Source: Congeria kusceri
Lineage: Eukaryota; Mollusca; Bivalvia; Myida; Dreissenidae
Direction: 5' to 3'
Assembly: GCA_027627225.1 (NCBI GenBank)
Contig: CM051025.1
Coordinates: 50,032,181-50,096,180, forward strand
DNA length: 64,000 nt
Positions 47,205 to 58,190 of the stretch are shown piece by piece; position 1 is the first letter of the stretch; each line of letters opens with the position of its first letter. The notes below the pieces were generated by a model. It searched no databases. It was not told where the DNA came from and was given only the letters and a program-made list of their open reading frames with translations. The translations under genes and the position numbers were made by a program.

Positions 47205-47341
47205 TCATTGTTTATTGGCCAATAAACAACGATTTGAAGTTCTGATGCATAGGAATTAAACCACGAGGACGTTAGTGCAAGTGGTTTAATAGCCAAGCAT
47301 CAAAACGACAAATAGTTGTTTATTTGCGAATAAACAATTAT
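47205..47341. mobile_element. Nested hairpin element (MITE-like)
   Basis: The outer arms TTGTTTATTGGCCAATAAAC and TTGTTTATTTGCGAATAAAC are each locally palindromic and also pair with each other. Inside are GATGC/GCATC and AATTAAACCAC/GTGGTTTAAT stems around a short loop. Length is about 135 bp, AT-rich and non-coding. Confidence 0.7.
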
Positions 47342-48332
47342 AATGAGAACATTATTTTGATTCGAACATGATTTGACAAATATTTTTGCAACTGTAATGA
47401 GAAGTACATTTCAGAATTAGAATTGGGACTACTTTTTGTGTTGTCTATTGGGTATTTAACGATGATAATTTTGTTCTTTGTCTGTAGAACAAGAGCTGTC
47501 TCAGGACAGCACGCTCAACTATTCATAACGCTTTGTCAGAGTAATGGGCCTTGGTCAGTGACCTGACAAGATGACCCAGAAGAGATGTGTGAAGTTTCAA
47601 TTGAATATCTGTAGTAGTTAAAGAGACATGTACTTGTTGCACAAACCTTAACCAGAGCATTATGCCGACACGGACGAACTGGTGAGTAGAATAGCTCGAA
47701 CTACTCAGTAAACAGTCGAGCTAAAATTTAGCGAGTATCATGTTAGAATAAAGAATGAACACTAATGAACAAATGATAGAATAAAACATATCTTAAATGT
47801 TTCACAACACTGCATTCAAAGCTACCCTTGGTGCTTTCATTTTTTTCAGCATTCCTGATTTTCAAAGTTTCAAAATTATTTGAATCAATCTATCCAGGTC
47901 TGCATTTATAGAACAACTTAAAATAATTACATACTCAAGTCAAGTTTAAATATTTAAACCATTAGTTTCATAGTTTATGTCTTTCACTTTAAATATTATG
48001 ATTTAATACATGTACATACATGGAAACTATTTGGCTCTGAAACATATTAATTAAAGTGTTAATGCTTTAATCAACTACAAAATAAACTTAAGTGCCTAAA
48101 AAGGCTAATGTTGAAGCAAGGCTTTCACAATGCATGCTGTTAATGAGACTTTAGTGTACCAAACTAAATAATGTAAATATGTGACACTTTAGAACTACAA
48201 CTACATGTTTAAAATCATGCATTTAACTGATATGAAACTAAATAGTAACTAAATCCAACAAAGTAATTTTTTCTTGAGTTGTGAAAGTAACAATCACCTT
48301 TTCATGTATAATTCAAATAATAAAGATTAAAT

Positions 48333-49012
48333 ACCGTAATTTCTCGCGTAAAAGCCACACTCTTTTCAGCCAAAATTCGTAGCATTTTTTCGGTGCATCT
48401 TATACGTGAATATAAACAAAAACTCCTAGTTTTTCTATTATAAATATCATCTGTGGTGTTTTGGCTGCCATTTTTAATAGACGCTTGATCAACGTTACTA
48501 TGACGCTTATATAAGCAAGTATTCGTACCTGATACGTTTCGCACTGTTTTATACTGGGATCTTTTAACAATATAGCATTACATAATATATATTTCTTATT
48601 TTGTGTGTTTTACACTCTTATTTCGTATGTTTATGAAATATATGTGAAATAAAACATAATACATAAGAAATAACAACCAGGGTTAAACAATAAGGATGGT
48701 GTCATTGAGGATACTTGCAAAACTGACCATGTTTGTCAAACAGACAATTAGCGCTTATGGTGTAATTAAAGGTGTTGACACTTGAGACTTCTCAACACCT
48801 CTCAATACAGCGAAAACACATCTATTGTAATGTATCCGCGTTGCGATTTTCACGACAAAAATATTTTCAGTGTCAATAAACAATGGACGTGAAATTTAAG
48901 ATTTTGATGTTTAGAAGCTTTCAAATCCCAGATATGTTTAGCACATATTAGGATCTGAGTTTTTAGGTGCGTTTTATACATGGGGGCGTCCTATACACAA
49001 AAATTTACGGCA
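48333..49012. mobile_element. Element with 'accgtaattt' ends
   Basis: The left end TACCGTAATTTCTCGCGTA and GTGCATCTTATACGTGA are answered at the right by GTGCGTTTTATACATGGG, CCTATACACAAA and AAATTTACGG, an imperfect inverted repeat. Similar 'taccgtaatttctcgcgta' ends are familiar to me from dispersed MITEs in many invertebrates (from memory). About 680 bp, non-coding, intronic. Confidence 0.6.
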
Positions 49013-49474
49013 TATGTCAAATGTGTTGTCTGTTTTCCATGTATTTTTTAAATTGTATGAAAAACATTAGTTTACTTGTACTTAAGTATAATAACATATA
49101 TAAACAGACACAAGCCCTTGATGGGTATGAAAGATGAATGTCAAATCTCACAGATCTAAGCAAGACTACAACAATGCCTGTGTACTATGGTCTACGTGCC
49201 ACCTAGCATCAATCAAGTGACAATCGAGATGCAAACCAAGCAATGAAACATTGGCATTTTGAACAAATGAAACCAGACAAAAAACATAATTATTTACCCT
49301 TTCATTCATCGGCTATTTTGGTACATTAATCTGATTTATAATTGTACAAGTTATTACCAGTACTAAAGTTTTTGCTCATGTAATTTATAAAAAAGTCACA
49401 GACTTTACAATGTAGTAAAGAATAAATGCATGAATAATATGGATGAAACCCCAGACACAACATAACATCTTATT

Positions 49475-49737
49475 TGAGGGGCATCGTGAGAAAACCAGTC
49501 TTAATGCATGTGCGTAAAGTGTCGTCTCGGATTAGCCTGTGCAGTCCGCACAGGCTAATCCGGGATGGCACTTTCCGCTTTTATGGTATTTTCTGTTTCA
49601 AGGAAGTCTCTTATAAACATAAATCCACTGTAGGCTGAAAGTGCCGTCCTGGATTAGCCTGTACGGACTGCACAGGCTAATCCGGGACAACACTTTAAGC
49701 ACATGCATTAAGTCCGGTTTTCCCATGATGCGCTTCA
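49475..49737. mobile_element. Palindromic MITE-like element, copy 13
   Basis: Full-length, of the GTGAGAAAACC subfamily. Ends TGAGGGGCATCGTGAG and CCCATGATGCGCTTCA, with both inner hairpins intact. Confidence 0.88.
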
Positions 49738-50324
49738 TTTATTTTATAACTTACACTGTTCGAAACTAAAATATTCTGGCAAAACAGACTGTAAATTGAC
49801 TTCAAATATTATAAACACGTCTAACAATTTTTGTTTCATCATAACCACAAGTTCCTTTCTAGCTTTAAACAACTACCAGTACATGTAAATTTATGATAAT
49901 CACATTGGCACTCACTCATTCCTCAAATACTACTAACAAATGAAGAAATCTAGGATTAGCCTTTAACAAATGACGTGACAAATTACCTGGGCTGAGTCAA
50001 TCGGCTAAAATATCATCAACGATCGAATAATACATTTTAGAATATAGTTAAAACAAAAAACATTTGTAATTACATTAGCAGACAAAAATTAATATTTTGA
50101 AAGAAATTGTTTTTCTAAACAACAAACATGTCTTCAATGTCCTTTAAAGAATAACTCAAATTGTTAGAAATGAAGACATTCACTTCAGGGGTGCACACAA
50201 CACACTGCAATGATGCTGAAATCTTATTCTTTAAATTAACACTCAAACCCTCACCACATAGTGCAGTGTTTATATGATTCATTTATTATCACCTAAATGT
50301 TCCTTTATGCACCCATCAAGGCAT

Positions 50325-50720
50325 ATACGTTGACTTCAGATCAAAAGTGATTCCCGACAGGCGGGAATTTGACATTCCAAAGAATTTTGGGTCCCGGGGT
50401 AATCGACTTTGGTAGAATTTTAGATCTCGGTAATACAGGCCCCCGGACCATTTGATCGACATATAGTATATTCCACTGAGGGGATTTAGACAAATATGCT
50501 TGACTCTAGGGCGGTGAATTAGACCCAACAAAATAAAATTTGTCAAATTCCCCTGGGTCAGCCTGCCGCTCCCGCCTGGGGGAAAATATTGATAGGCGCA
50601 TGACAACTACCCTTATCCCAGTAAGCCAAAAGCATGTTTGTAAAACAGGATCCCCCCCCCACACCCCATTGAGGTCCAGAGCAATCTCTCTTTGCAAAAT
50701 TGCAAGGATGACAAGGCCAA
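50325..50720. repeat. GC-rich island, possible repeat fragment
   Basis: About 400 bp clearly more GC-rich than its surroundings, with CCCGACAGGCGGGAATTTGA, TTTTGGGTCCCGGGG, a C-run at about 50651-50660 and CTCCCGCCTGGGGGA. Overlapping - strand frames are open (50316-50606, 50506-50697) but show no recognised motif or splice sites. Possibly a degenerate transposon fragment. Confidence 0.4.
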
Positions 50721-50968
50721 TATAAAATTGAGGGTCAGTTTGATAACAAATCAGTATTTAACCTTTATACACTTTACAAACAAAAATGTACAACGTTTTG
50801 TACAACATTTGTTAAATCTTTAAATATGTAACTGCCATAACTACGCAATGGAAGAACAATGCAAGTACAAGCAACATTTTATGACCAGGGTACAGGAATG
50901 CAGTATGGTGATATTGCCAAACAGTACAAGCAAACAGAGGTTGCTATGGAAACAGAGTGATCAATGAC

Positions 50969-51016
50969 CTTGGAATCCTCGACCCTCGCGGCGTTGGTGA
51001 TCTCGACTGCCTAGAA
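50969..51016 (-). CDS. Coiled-coil/SxIP gene, 48 nt microexon carrying an SRIP motif
   Basis: The acceptor CGGATCTTAATCTTTCAG is good; the donor CAAG/GTCATT is weak, and an alternative at 50950s (CTCT/GTTTCC) keeps the same phase. Phase 2 on both sides. It encodes RQSRSPTPRGSRIP, a basic Ser/Pro-rich run ending in S-R-I-P. SxIP in such a setting is the known EB1-binding signal of microtubule plus-end tracking proteins. High GC in an AT-rich intron supports it as coding. Confidence 0.62.
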
Positions 51017-51989
51017 CTGAAAGATTAAGATCCGTCTGGAGAATGAATGATGATGATGTCGATGTATTCTCACTTTGTTTTGTTGGTTCAAATCATATCG
51101 GATGTGGCACATACAAAAAGTTTTAAATAAATATTTAAGTTCTTAAGTACTGGGTAAAATCTGCCACCATAAACCAGGACAAAAAAAATAATTCTCCACA
51201 ACAATCAAATTATGCAGAGTAATTTTCATCTACCCAATAATTATTTTAGAATTATATTAGCTTGTTAGGTATGGAATGTGTTACAAGTCTACATCACATA
51301 CTTCACCAGGTCACATAACAATATGTGAACAAAACATCAAGATTTCAAAGCCCCCTAGTAACAAATGTTCGTAATGAAAATAATATAATTAATATATTTA
51401 ATTACAGTTTTCTTAATCCCACTGTGTCAACACAATAACTGAACTTGCTCGTAGGGTAAATTAATTCCAAATACAGAATGATATTTACCAAAAAAAAATT
51501 AGTTTGCCTGTGATTCCAGGAATAATAAGAATTTCATAACTAATATAGTCATAGCAAAGGCAGGGAGTGTGGTTTTCAGAAATTACTGTTTCCAGATATT
51601 TCCAGATCAAGCTAGAATGTTTCAGGTCAACATGCATTCAAAATAAATACTTTGCTCAAGTTTAATGTAACTAAAGCATTTACATGACAGGAAATAACAT
51701 CTTGCAAATGAACACAGGACATGAAAAATCACAAAATACCTTGAAGCAAGTCAAAACAAGTTATTAGTATTCTTGTAACTAATGACAATCTAATTACATT
51801 TAGCTCTCCGTTACCTACAATAAAAAGACAGATGTACCCTTATAAATGCATACTTATAAACATAATACTGGAAATAAAGCAAGTAAATGAACACTTAAAA
51901 ATATGGTTAATTTAACTATCTGAGCCACACGTTGCCAATATTTGTCAGTACTCTTGTATATATTTGAGAGAAGACTTGCTCAAGTTATA
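51017..51989. other. Intron
   Basis: AT-rich with no coding signal or repeats recognised; leads into the minisatellite at 51990. Confidence 0.5.
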
Positions 51990-53318
51990 AACCCCAACGC
52001 TATAACCTGCCACATAACCAAAGGCAGCCAAAATCTAACGATCTTGGCAGGCCACATAACCAAAGGCAGCCAAAATCTGCACATCATGTCAGGCCACATA
52101 ATCAAAGTCATCCAAAATCTGCCCATCTTGACGGGCCACATAACCAAAAGAATGGCAAATCTGCACATCTTGACAGGCCATATAACCAAAGGCAGCCAAA
52201 ATCAGCATATTTTGACAGGCCAAATAATCAAAGGCAGCCAAAATCTGGACATCTTGGCAGGCCAAATAACCAAAGGGAGCCAGGCTCTGCACACCCTGAC
52301 AGGCCACAAAACCAAAGGCAGGCAAAATTTGCACATTTTGTCAGGCCACATAACCAAAGGCAGCCAAATCTACCCATCTTGGCAGGCCACACAACCAAAG
52401 GCAGCCAGGATTTGCTTATCTTGACATGCCACATTACCAAAGGCAGACCAAATCTGCACATCTTGGCAGGCCACACAACCAAAGGCAGCCAGGATTTGCT
52501 TGTCTTGACATGCCACATTACCAAAGGCAGCCCAAATCTGCACCTCTTGGCAGGCCACACAACCAAAGGCAGCCAGGATTTGCTTGTCTTGACATGCCAC
52601 ATTACCAAAGGCAGCCCGAATCTGCACATCATGACAGGCCATATAACCAAAGGCAGACAAAATCTGACCATATTGACAGGCGGCAAAACCAAAGGCAGCC
52701 AAAATCTGCACAGTTTAACAGGCCATACAACTAAAGGTAGTCAAAATCTGCACATCTTGACAGGCCACATAACCAAAGGTAGAAAAAATCTGCACATCTT
52801 GACAGGTCACATAACCAAAGTTAGTGAAAATCTGCACATCTTGACAGGTAACATATCCAAACCAGCCAAAATCTGCACAGTTTAACAGGCCATACAACTA
52901 AAGGTAGTCAAAATCTGCACATCTTGACAGGCCACATAACCAAAGGTAGAAAAAATCTGCACATCTTGACAGGTCACATAACCAAAGTTAGTGAAAATCT
53001 GCACATCTTGACAGGTAACATATCCAAACCAGCCAAAATCTGCACAGTTTAACAGGCCATACAACTAAAGGTAGTCAAAATCTGCACATCTTGACAGGCC
53101 ACATAACCAAAGTTAGTGAAAATCTGCACATCTGGACAGGTCACATATCCAAAGGTAGAAAAAATCTGCACATCTTGACAGGCCACATAACCAAAGGTAG
53201 AAAAAATCTGCACATCTTGACAGGCCACATAACCAAAGTTAGTGAAAATCTGCACATCTTGACAGGTCACATATCCAATGCCAGCCAAAATCTGACCATC
53301 TTGTCAGGCCATATAACC
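51990..53318. repeat. 42 bp minisatellite, about 31 units, open on both strands
   Basis: The unit is about AAAATCTGCACATCTTGACA plus GGCCACATAACCAAAGGCAG plus CC, 42 bp. As 42 is divisible by three, units translate as a 14-residue repeat on the + strand (GHITKGSQNLHILT) and as others on the - strand (such as MWPVKMCRFWLPLV), giving open frames of up to 168 codons in several frames. There is no start context, splice sites or codon preference to choose a frame, so it is not called a gene. Sub-blocks form higher-order repeats: an 84 bp double unit at about 52380-52620 and a 167 bp four-unit block at about 52700-53060. Confidence 0.92.
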
Positions 53319-54146
53319 AGAGCTCCAGATAAGGTTTTAGCCTAAAGGGTATTTTACCCCCTTGATTTTTTGGTTGAAGGGTATTTTATCCCCAGTCCGT
53401 CAGCTTTAAAGGGTATTTGGGAAATTTAAAGGGTATTTTCATTTTTTATACAAGATCAAAAGAGTATTTAATATATGCTAGTTATATAAGAACACATTCA
53501 TATATATGATATTGGCAAATGGAATAAATTGAATTTAGACAATAATCTGTATGTCTATAAAAACATAAAATTTACATAGCAAAGTAATAGTAGTCATTTG
53601 CCCAGATACATTGTACTTTTTTTTTCACTGCAAATCCTCCTAAGATAACCTGATGTCTGGTCATTCTTGCTTGACAATTAGCCAATGATAATTTCTTTTC
53701 CACGATTACAGCAATTTTTCAGACAATTTTGCACTCACATGATGCTTGTGTTTCTTGTCCGATTTTTAAACTGCTGTGACAATATCGCCACTTATCACCT
53801 TTTAAATAGGAAAAGCATCATAAGACTCATTCTGAATAACATTTTTCAAGATATTGCCTAATGGAGCTTGCTGATTGAGCTTAAAACGTTCAGTTTTCGA
53901 CCCACATACACAATGCGAAGCCATTTTGAGTAGAAAGATTTGCTTGATTTACCTTTAATCGATTCAAAGGCTGACTTACACCATTAGCTGAACTGGATAA
54001 TTTGTCAAACCGGTTACGCAGTTAAGCGATTAAAAATACGTACCGAGATTTTCAATACGTAAAGTTATGCACTGGGCAGATTTTCAATGCGTTTTTTTTA
54101 AATTTCAATGCGTAAATACGCGGATATGCGTCTTATCTGGAGCTCT
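53319..54146. mobile_element. TIR element inserted in the minisatellite
   Basis: The 15 bp end AGAGCTCCAGATAAG (53319-53333) is perfectly repeated inverted at 54132-54146. Both flanks carry CATATAACC (53310-53318 and 54148-54156), a 9 bp match expected of a target duplication because the 42 bp unit resumes at that point. Subterminal AAAGGGTATTTTA words repeat at the left and TCAATGCGT words at the right. About 828 bp with no transposase, so non-autonomous; an 8-9 bp duplication would fit hAT or Mutator-like groups. Confidence 0.82.
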
Positions 54147-54255
54147 GCATATAACCAAAGGCAGTCTATATCTGCACATCTTAACAGGTCATATAACCAA
54201 AGGCAGCCAATATCTGCACAGTTTGACAGGCCACATAACTAGGGGCAGCCATTTT
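54147..54255. repeat. Minisatellite, right-hand remnant
   Basis: About two and a half more 42 bp units (ATAACCAAAGGCAGTCTATA, then GGCAGCCAATATCTGCACAG) continue after the inserted element and end within about 6 bp of the splice donor of exon 54262-54411. Confidence 0.88.
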
Positions 54256-54261
54256 TCTCAC

Positions 54262-54411
54262 CTTTTGGAGCTGGAGACTGGGCTAGCATGGCTGGGAGAC
54301 ATCAGCCTCTCCTCCACACTAGTGCGCACCCCCTCCACACTCTCATGGAGCTCTCCGTTCTTCCTCTCCAGGTCAGACACAACCCTCTGCAGGTCAGACA
54401 TTGCCTGTGAT
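54262..54411 (-). CDS. Coiled-coil/SxIP gene, coiled-coil exon 2 (SQAMSDLQRVV...)
   Basis: The donor CCAAAAG/GTGAGA is strong. Of two acceptors, the one after GAGTTCAG (exon start 54411) keeps frame with exon 54858-55000; the one after GATCACAG six bases on would not. It encodes SQAMSDLQRVVSDLERKNGE then LHESVEGVRTSVEERL, heptad-like coiled coil, then MSPSHASPVSSSK, the start of the Ser-rich region. Phase 2 in and out. Very GC-rich compared with its surroundings. Confidence 0.75.
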
Positions 54412-54857
54412 CTGAACTCAATTGAGATATTATATACAATCACTGTCTTTCAAAACTTTTTTAAATTACTAATAGATCGCGTATTGTGTTATATTAGGTT
54501 CTTGAGAATATCATAATTTTGGTTGTTGGCCAAAGAATAGTAAGTTTATTAGAAATGATAATAAAAGATACTCAACGTACTCAGCGAAGATGTATCAAAA
54601 GTTACAAACACTTATCAACCACAAAATGTATATAAAAGCTGACACTGTACATGTTTATTCAGCTGGATCTCTGACAAACCATTTACACAATACATAATGT
54701 GTTGTTTGTACTCGACATCTACATCAAACAATAAAATCCTGACTTTCTGAATGGCTTAACACATTGTCAATGAAATCTTGTCAACTGGTCCATCACATTT
54801 AGTAAAAGAAACATCCTTATACACAGAAACAAAGATAAATTACAAACTAACACATAC

Positions 54858-55000
54858 TTCATTTTGATTTCACCTTTGGAAGTTCTCAGTTGGTTCTCGA
54901 GTGTCTCAATTGCAAGGTCTTTGCTCTCTATAACACCCATCAGCTTGTGTAGTTCATCTCGCATGTCCCGTAACTCTGTCCCGACGTCATCAAGGGATTC
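54858..55000 (-). CDS. Coiled-coil/SxIP gene, coiled-coil exon 1 (ESLDDVGTELRDM...)
   Basis: The acceptor ATATTCTTCTGTAAG and donor ATGAA/GTATGT bracket 143 nt, phase 0 in and phase 2 out. It encodes ESLDDVGTELRDMRDELHKL, then MGVIESKDLAIETLENQLRT and SKGEIKM, a continuous heptad pattern of hydrophobic residues and no proline. With the next exon this gives roughly 80 residues of coiled coil, probably for dimerisation. Confidence 0.75.
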
Positions 55001-56290
55001 CTTACAGAAGAATATACACCAGTTAAAACAGTAAATGAAAGTGATTACAACCATGTACCCTTATTAAGACTATGGTACATATTTAGTGTGAATATTATGT
55101 TGGTTACAATTTAAAAATAATGAAAAAATATTAAAAAATAAATTTAATGCAACAGAAAAAACATGATTTAGTATGGTAATTGTTTTTAAATTCTGCTATG
55201 TTTATTTTCATTCATAATGCAATTAAGTGCAAATAAAGGGTTTAAAATTACCTTGGTGGATAAAAACATGGGCTAATAAAGCATTTCTGTTATAAACTGC
55301 CAAAAACATAGCATGGATCTAGAAGCTCTTAATTGCGTAAATGTAGCTATTTAAGCTTGAATGTCATATATCAACACAAAATTAACTCTTCACGTTGACT
55401 GTTAATTTTGTATGTTTCTACAACAAACAACAGAAGCGAAAAATAAGAATAGATCTCTAAAAGGTACAATAAAATGGTTTGATGCAAAAAGATTCTTACT
55501 TTATAACACATTTTACCAAAAAACACGAAAGTGCTAAATAATATAAAAGCTTAGTGTTCCGAAAGAAACTGTGCATAAATTTAATAACAATGCTGAAAAA
55601 TTGCGGGTTAATTAAACCATCACCAGTGTAAGAATGGGAAAACTTAGGGATTTGTTAACAATGTTCACAGCATTGTCAACTAGATATTAACATAAGGATG
55701 TTCAGAAGTTTTTATATATTGTTTAGAAAAGGCTTATAGACTTCACTTTTACTTTTTCAATATTTTTGTTAAATGGATTTTCTATTGCATAATAATGTAT
55801 ATGTTGATGTAATCTGCATGAAAACAACTGCCTGTTTCCATTCTAGTTGATAACTTTTAAATTAAACATAATATAAGGTTAACAAGCAAGAATGAATCTT
55901 TCAATTTATTAGCATATTAATTGGAGTGTTGATTGTTAGTATAATCAAATGAATAATATCACAGACAATGAATATAAATCACGTCAAAACCAGTCTATGG
56001 TAATAAAGATATGGACAATATTGTACAAAACACAACACTATATTTGCATAATTGACATAATACTAAATAGTCACAATGGGAAACCCAATATAATTATCAT
56101 GTACAAGAAAACAACAATAAAATTGACATGACATCTTTGTAAAACAATATGCCATTTAATTAGCAAGATACTGTATTTTCAGTTTAATAAAAAAAAAAAA
56201 AGCTTTAAGATGCACACTTTCATTACATGTACAAATCGCTTCGAAAATGGTATTTTGATTCCAAATATATATACTACACATTTTATACAT
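55001..56290. other. Intron, nothing recognised
   Basis: AT-rich; the + frame 55949-56131 is chance. Confidence 0.5.
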
Positions 56291-56402
56291 GCTAAATATC
56301 ACCAAAAAATATCATTCTACCATTAGAATGCTAAATTTCACCAAAAGATATCATTCTACCATTGGAATGCTAAATATCACCAAAAGATATCATTCTACCA
56401 TG
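56291..56402. repeat. 39 bp tandem repeat, three copies
   Basis: GCTAAATATCACCAAAAAAT starts at 56291, with near-identical copies at 56330 and 56369, each carrying ATATCATTCTACCAT. Non-coding. Confidence 0.92.
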
Positions 56403-56511
56403 CCTCAGATGCCTGCTGAGTGTTAGCCTTTATATAATTGTATTATAATTGTATAATATGTTTAATAAAGCAGGAAATGACACAAGCCTTTGCAAAATGA
56501 ATAAATCTCAA

Positions 56512-58190
56512 CTAGAATTGTCACATGAGTGACGGATATACCCCCACAATATGGCCTTGTCACAAAACTATGGCACCCATTTGAAAGAAATAGACACAGA
56601 GAGAATGCTTAAATTTGTGAATGTATAACAGTGTATTTGGAAAAAAGTAATTTCAATAGGAGCCAAAACTCTGTCAATAATTAGTAGTTTGTAATTGAAG
56701 TCAAATTTGATCTGTATTTTATGACGTTACACCTGTGCACCAAACTTAATTTAAACAAGAAATGTGGAAATTCCATGAAAACCTAATTTTTCTAATGAAA
56801 TGCATAAAAGTCACCACAATAATGAAAGAAAGTTCTGGGTGCAAGGTGAAGGTCATACACCTATGGCTAGAAATGGTGACCTTGACCTTGCAATCAAAGC
56901 GAGGTCTCAATATAAGGTATCTACATATGAAGTTTCATTAAAATATCTAAATAAGTTCTTAAGTTATTGAGTGCAAGCCGTTTTTTTTATTTTAGGTAAA
57001 GGTGACCTTGACCCCACCTACTCCATATGCAATCACAAGAGAGGTCTAGATATAAGGTATCTACATATGAAGTTTCATTAAAATATCTCAATTCGTTCTC
57101 TAGGAACTGAGTGGAAATATTTTTAGTAATGGTGACCTTGACCCCATCCACTCCATATGCAATCCCAAGCAAGGTATATATGAACTTTCATTAAAATATC
57201 TCAATGTGTTCTCAATTTATTGAGTGGAACCTGTTTTTCTATTTTTAGTAATGGTGATCTTGACCCTGACACCACCGACCCCATATGCAATTCCAAGCAA
57301 GGTCTCAATATAAGGTATCTATATATGAAGTTTCATAAAAATATCTCAATGCATTCTCAAGTTATTGAGTGGAAACTGTTTTTCTATTTTTAGTAATGGT
57401 GACCTTGACCCCTTCCACCCCATATGCAATCCCAAGCGAGGTCTCGATATAAGGTATCTATGTATGAAGTTTCATTAAAGTATCTTAATGAATTCTCAAG
57501 TTATTGAGCGGAAACCATTTGTCTATTTTTAGTAACGGTGACCTTGACCTTGACCCCATATGCAATTATAAGCGAGGTCTCAATATAAGGTATCTATGTA
57601 TGAAGTTTCATTACAGTAGCTCAATTCGTTCTTGAGTTAGAGAGCGGAAACAAAAAGTTTACGCCGCCACCCTCTGTCAAAATTTAGTGGTTTGTAACCA
57701 AAGTCGAACTTAACCCATATTTTATGATGCTACACATGTATACCAAGAATTATTTGAATGTGTCAAGCCACTGTTGAGTCATCGTCAAGAAACCATAATT
57801 TTAGGGAATTTAAGTCGAAAAGGGGCCACAACTCTCTCAAAATTTAGTGGTTTGTAACCAAAGTCGAACCTGACCCATATTTTATGATGCTTCACATGTA
57901 TACCAAAAACTATTTGAATATGTCAAGGCATTCTTGAGTTATCATCCAGAAACCATGTTTTTAGTGAATTTAAGTCGAAAAGGGGCCATTACTCTGTCAA
58001 AATTTAGTGGTTTGTAACCAACGACCAACTCGACCTGTATTTTATGATGTTACACATGTGTACCAAAAATTATTTGAATATGTCAAGCCCTTCTTGAGTT
58101 ATCATCCAGAAACCAAAAAACCAACAGACCGACAAGCTCACTCCTAATTACCCCCCCTGAACTTCGTTTGTGGGGGTATAACTACATTAA
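56512..58190. repeat. Two tandem-unit elements, one nested in the other
   Basis: The outer element opens with CTAGAATTGTCACATGAGTG and closes with ACCAACAGACCGACAAGCTC, CCCCCCTGAACTTCGTTTGT and GGGGGTATAA. Its units (about 160 bp) carry CAAAATTTAGTGGTTTGTAA, TATTTTATGATG and CAAGCCATTCTTGAGTTATC. At about 56753 it is interrupted by AACAAGAAATGTGGAAATTC, the leader of a second element whose units carry GACCTTGACCCCACCCACC and GGTATCTATGTATGAAGTTT; the outer type resumes near 57670 after CGCCGCCACCC. Intact separate versions of both occur at 61222-62062 and 62520-63465. Confidence 0.85.

Noticed and set aside
51942..53345. 160-168 codon frames in the minisatellite as real genes
   Set aside because: Several frames on both strands are equally open because the period is divisible by three; the 167 bp blocks shift the frame; no start or splice evidence.
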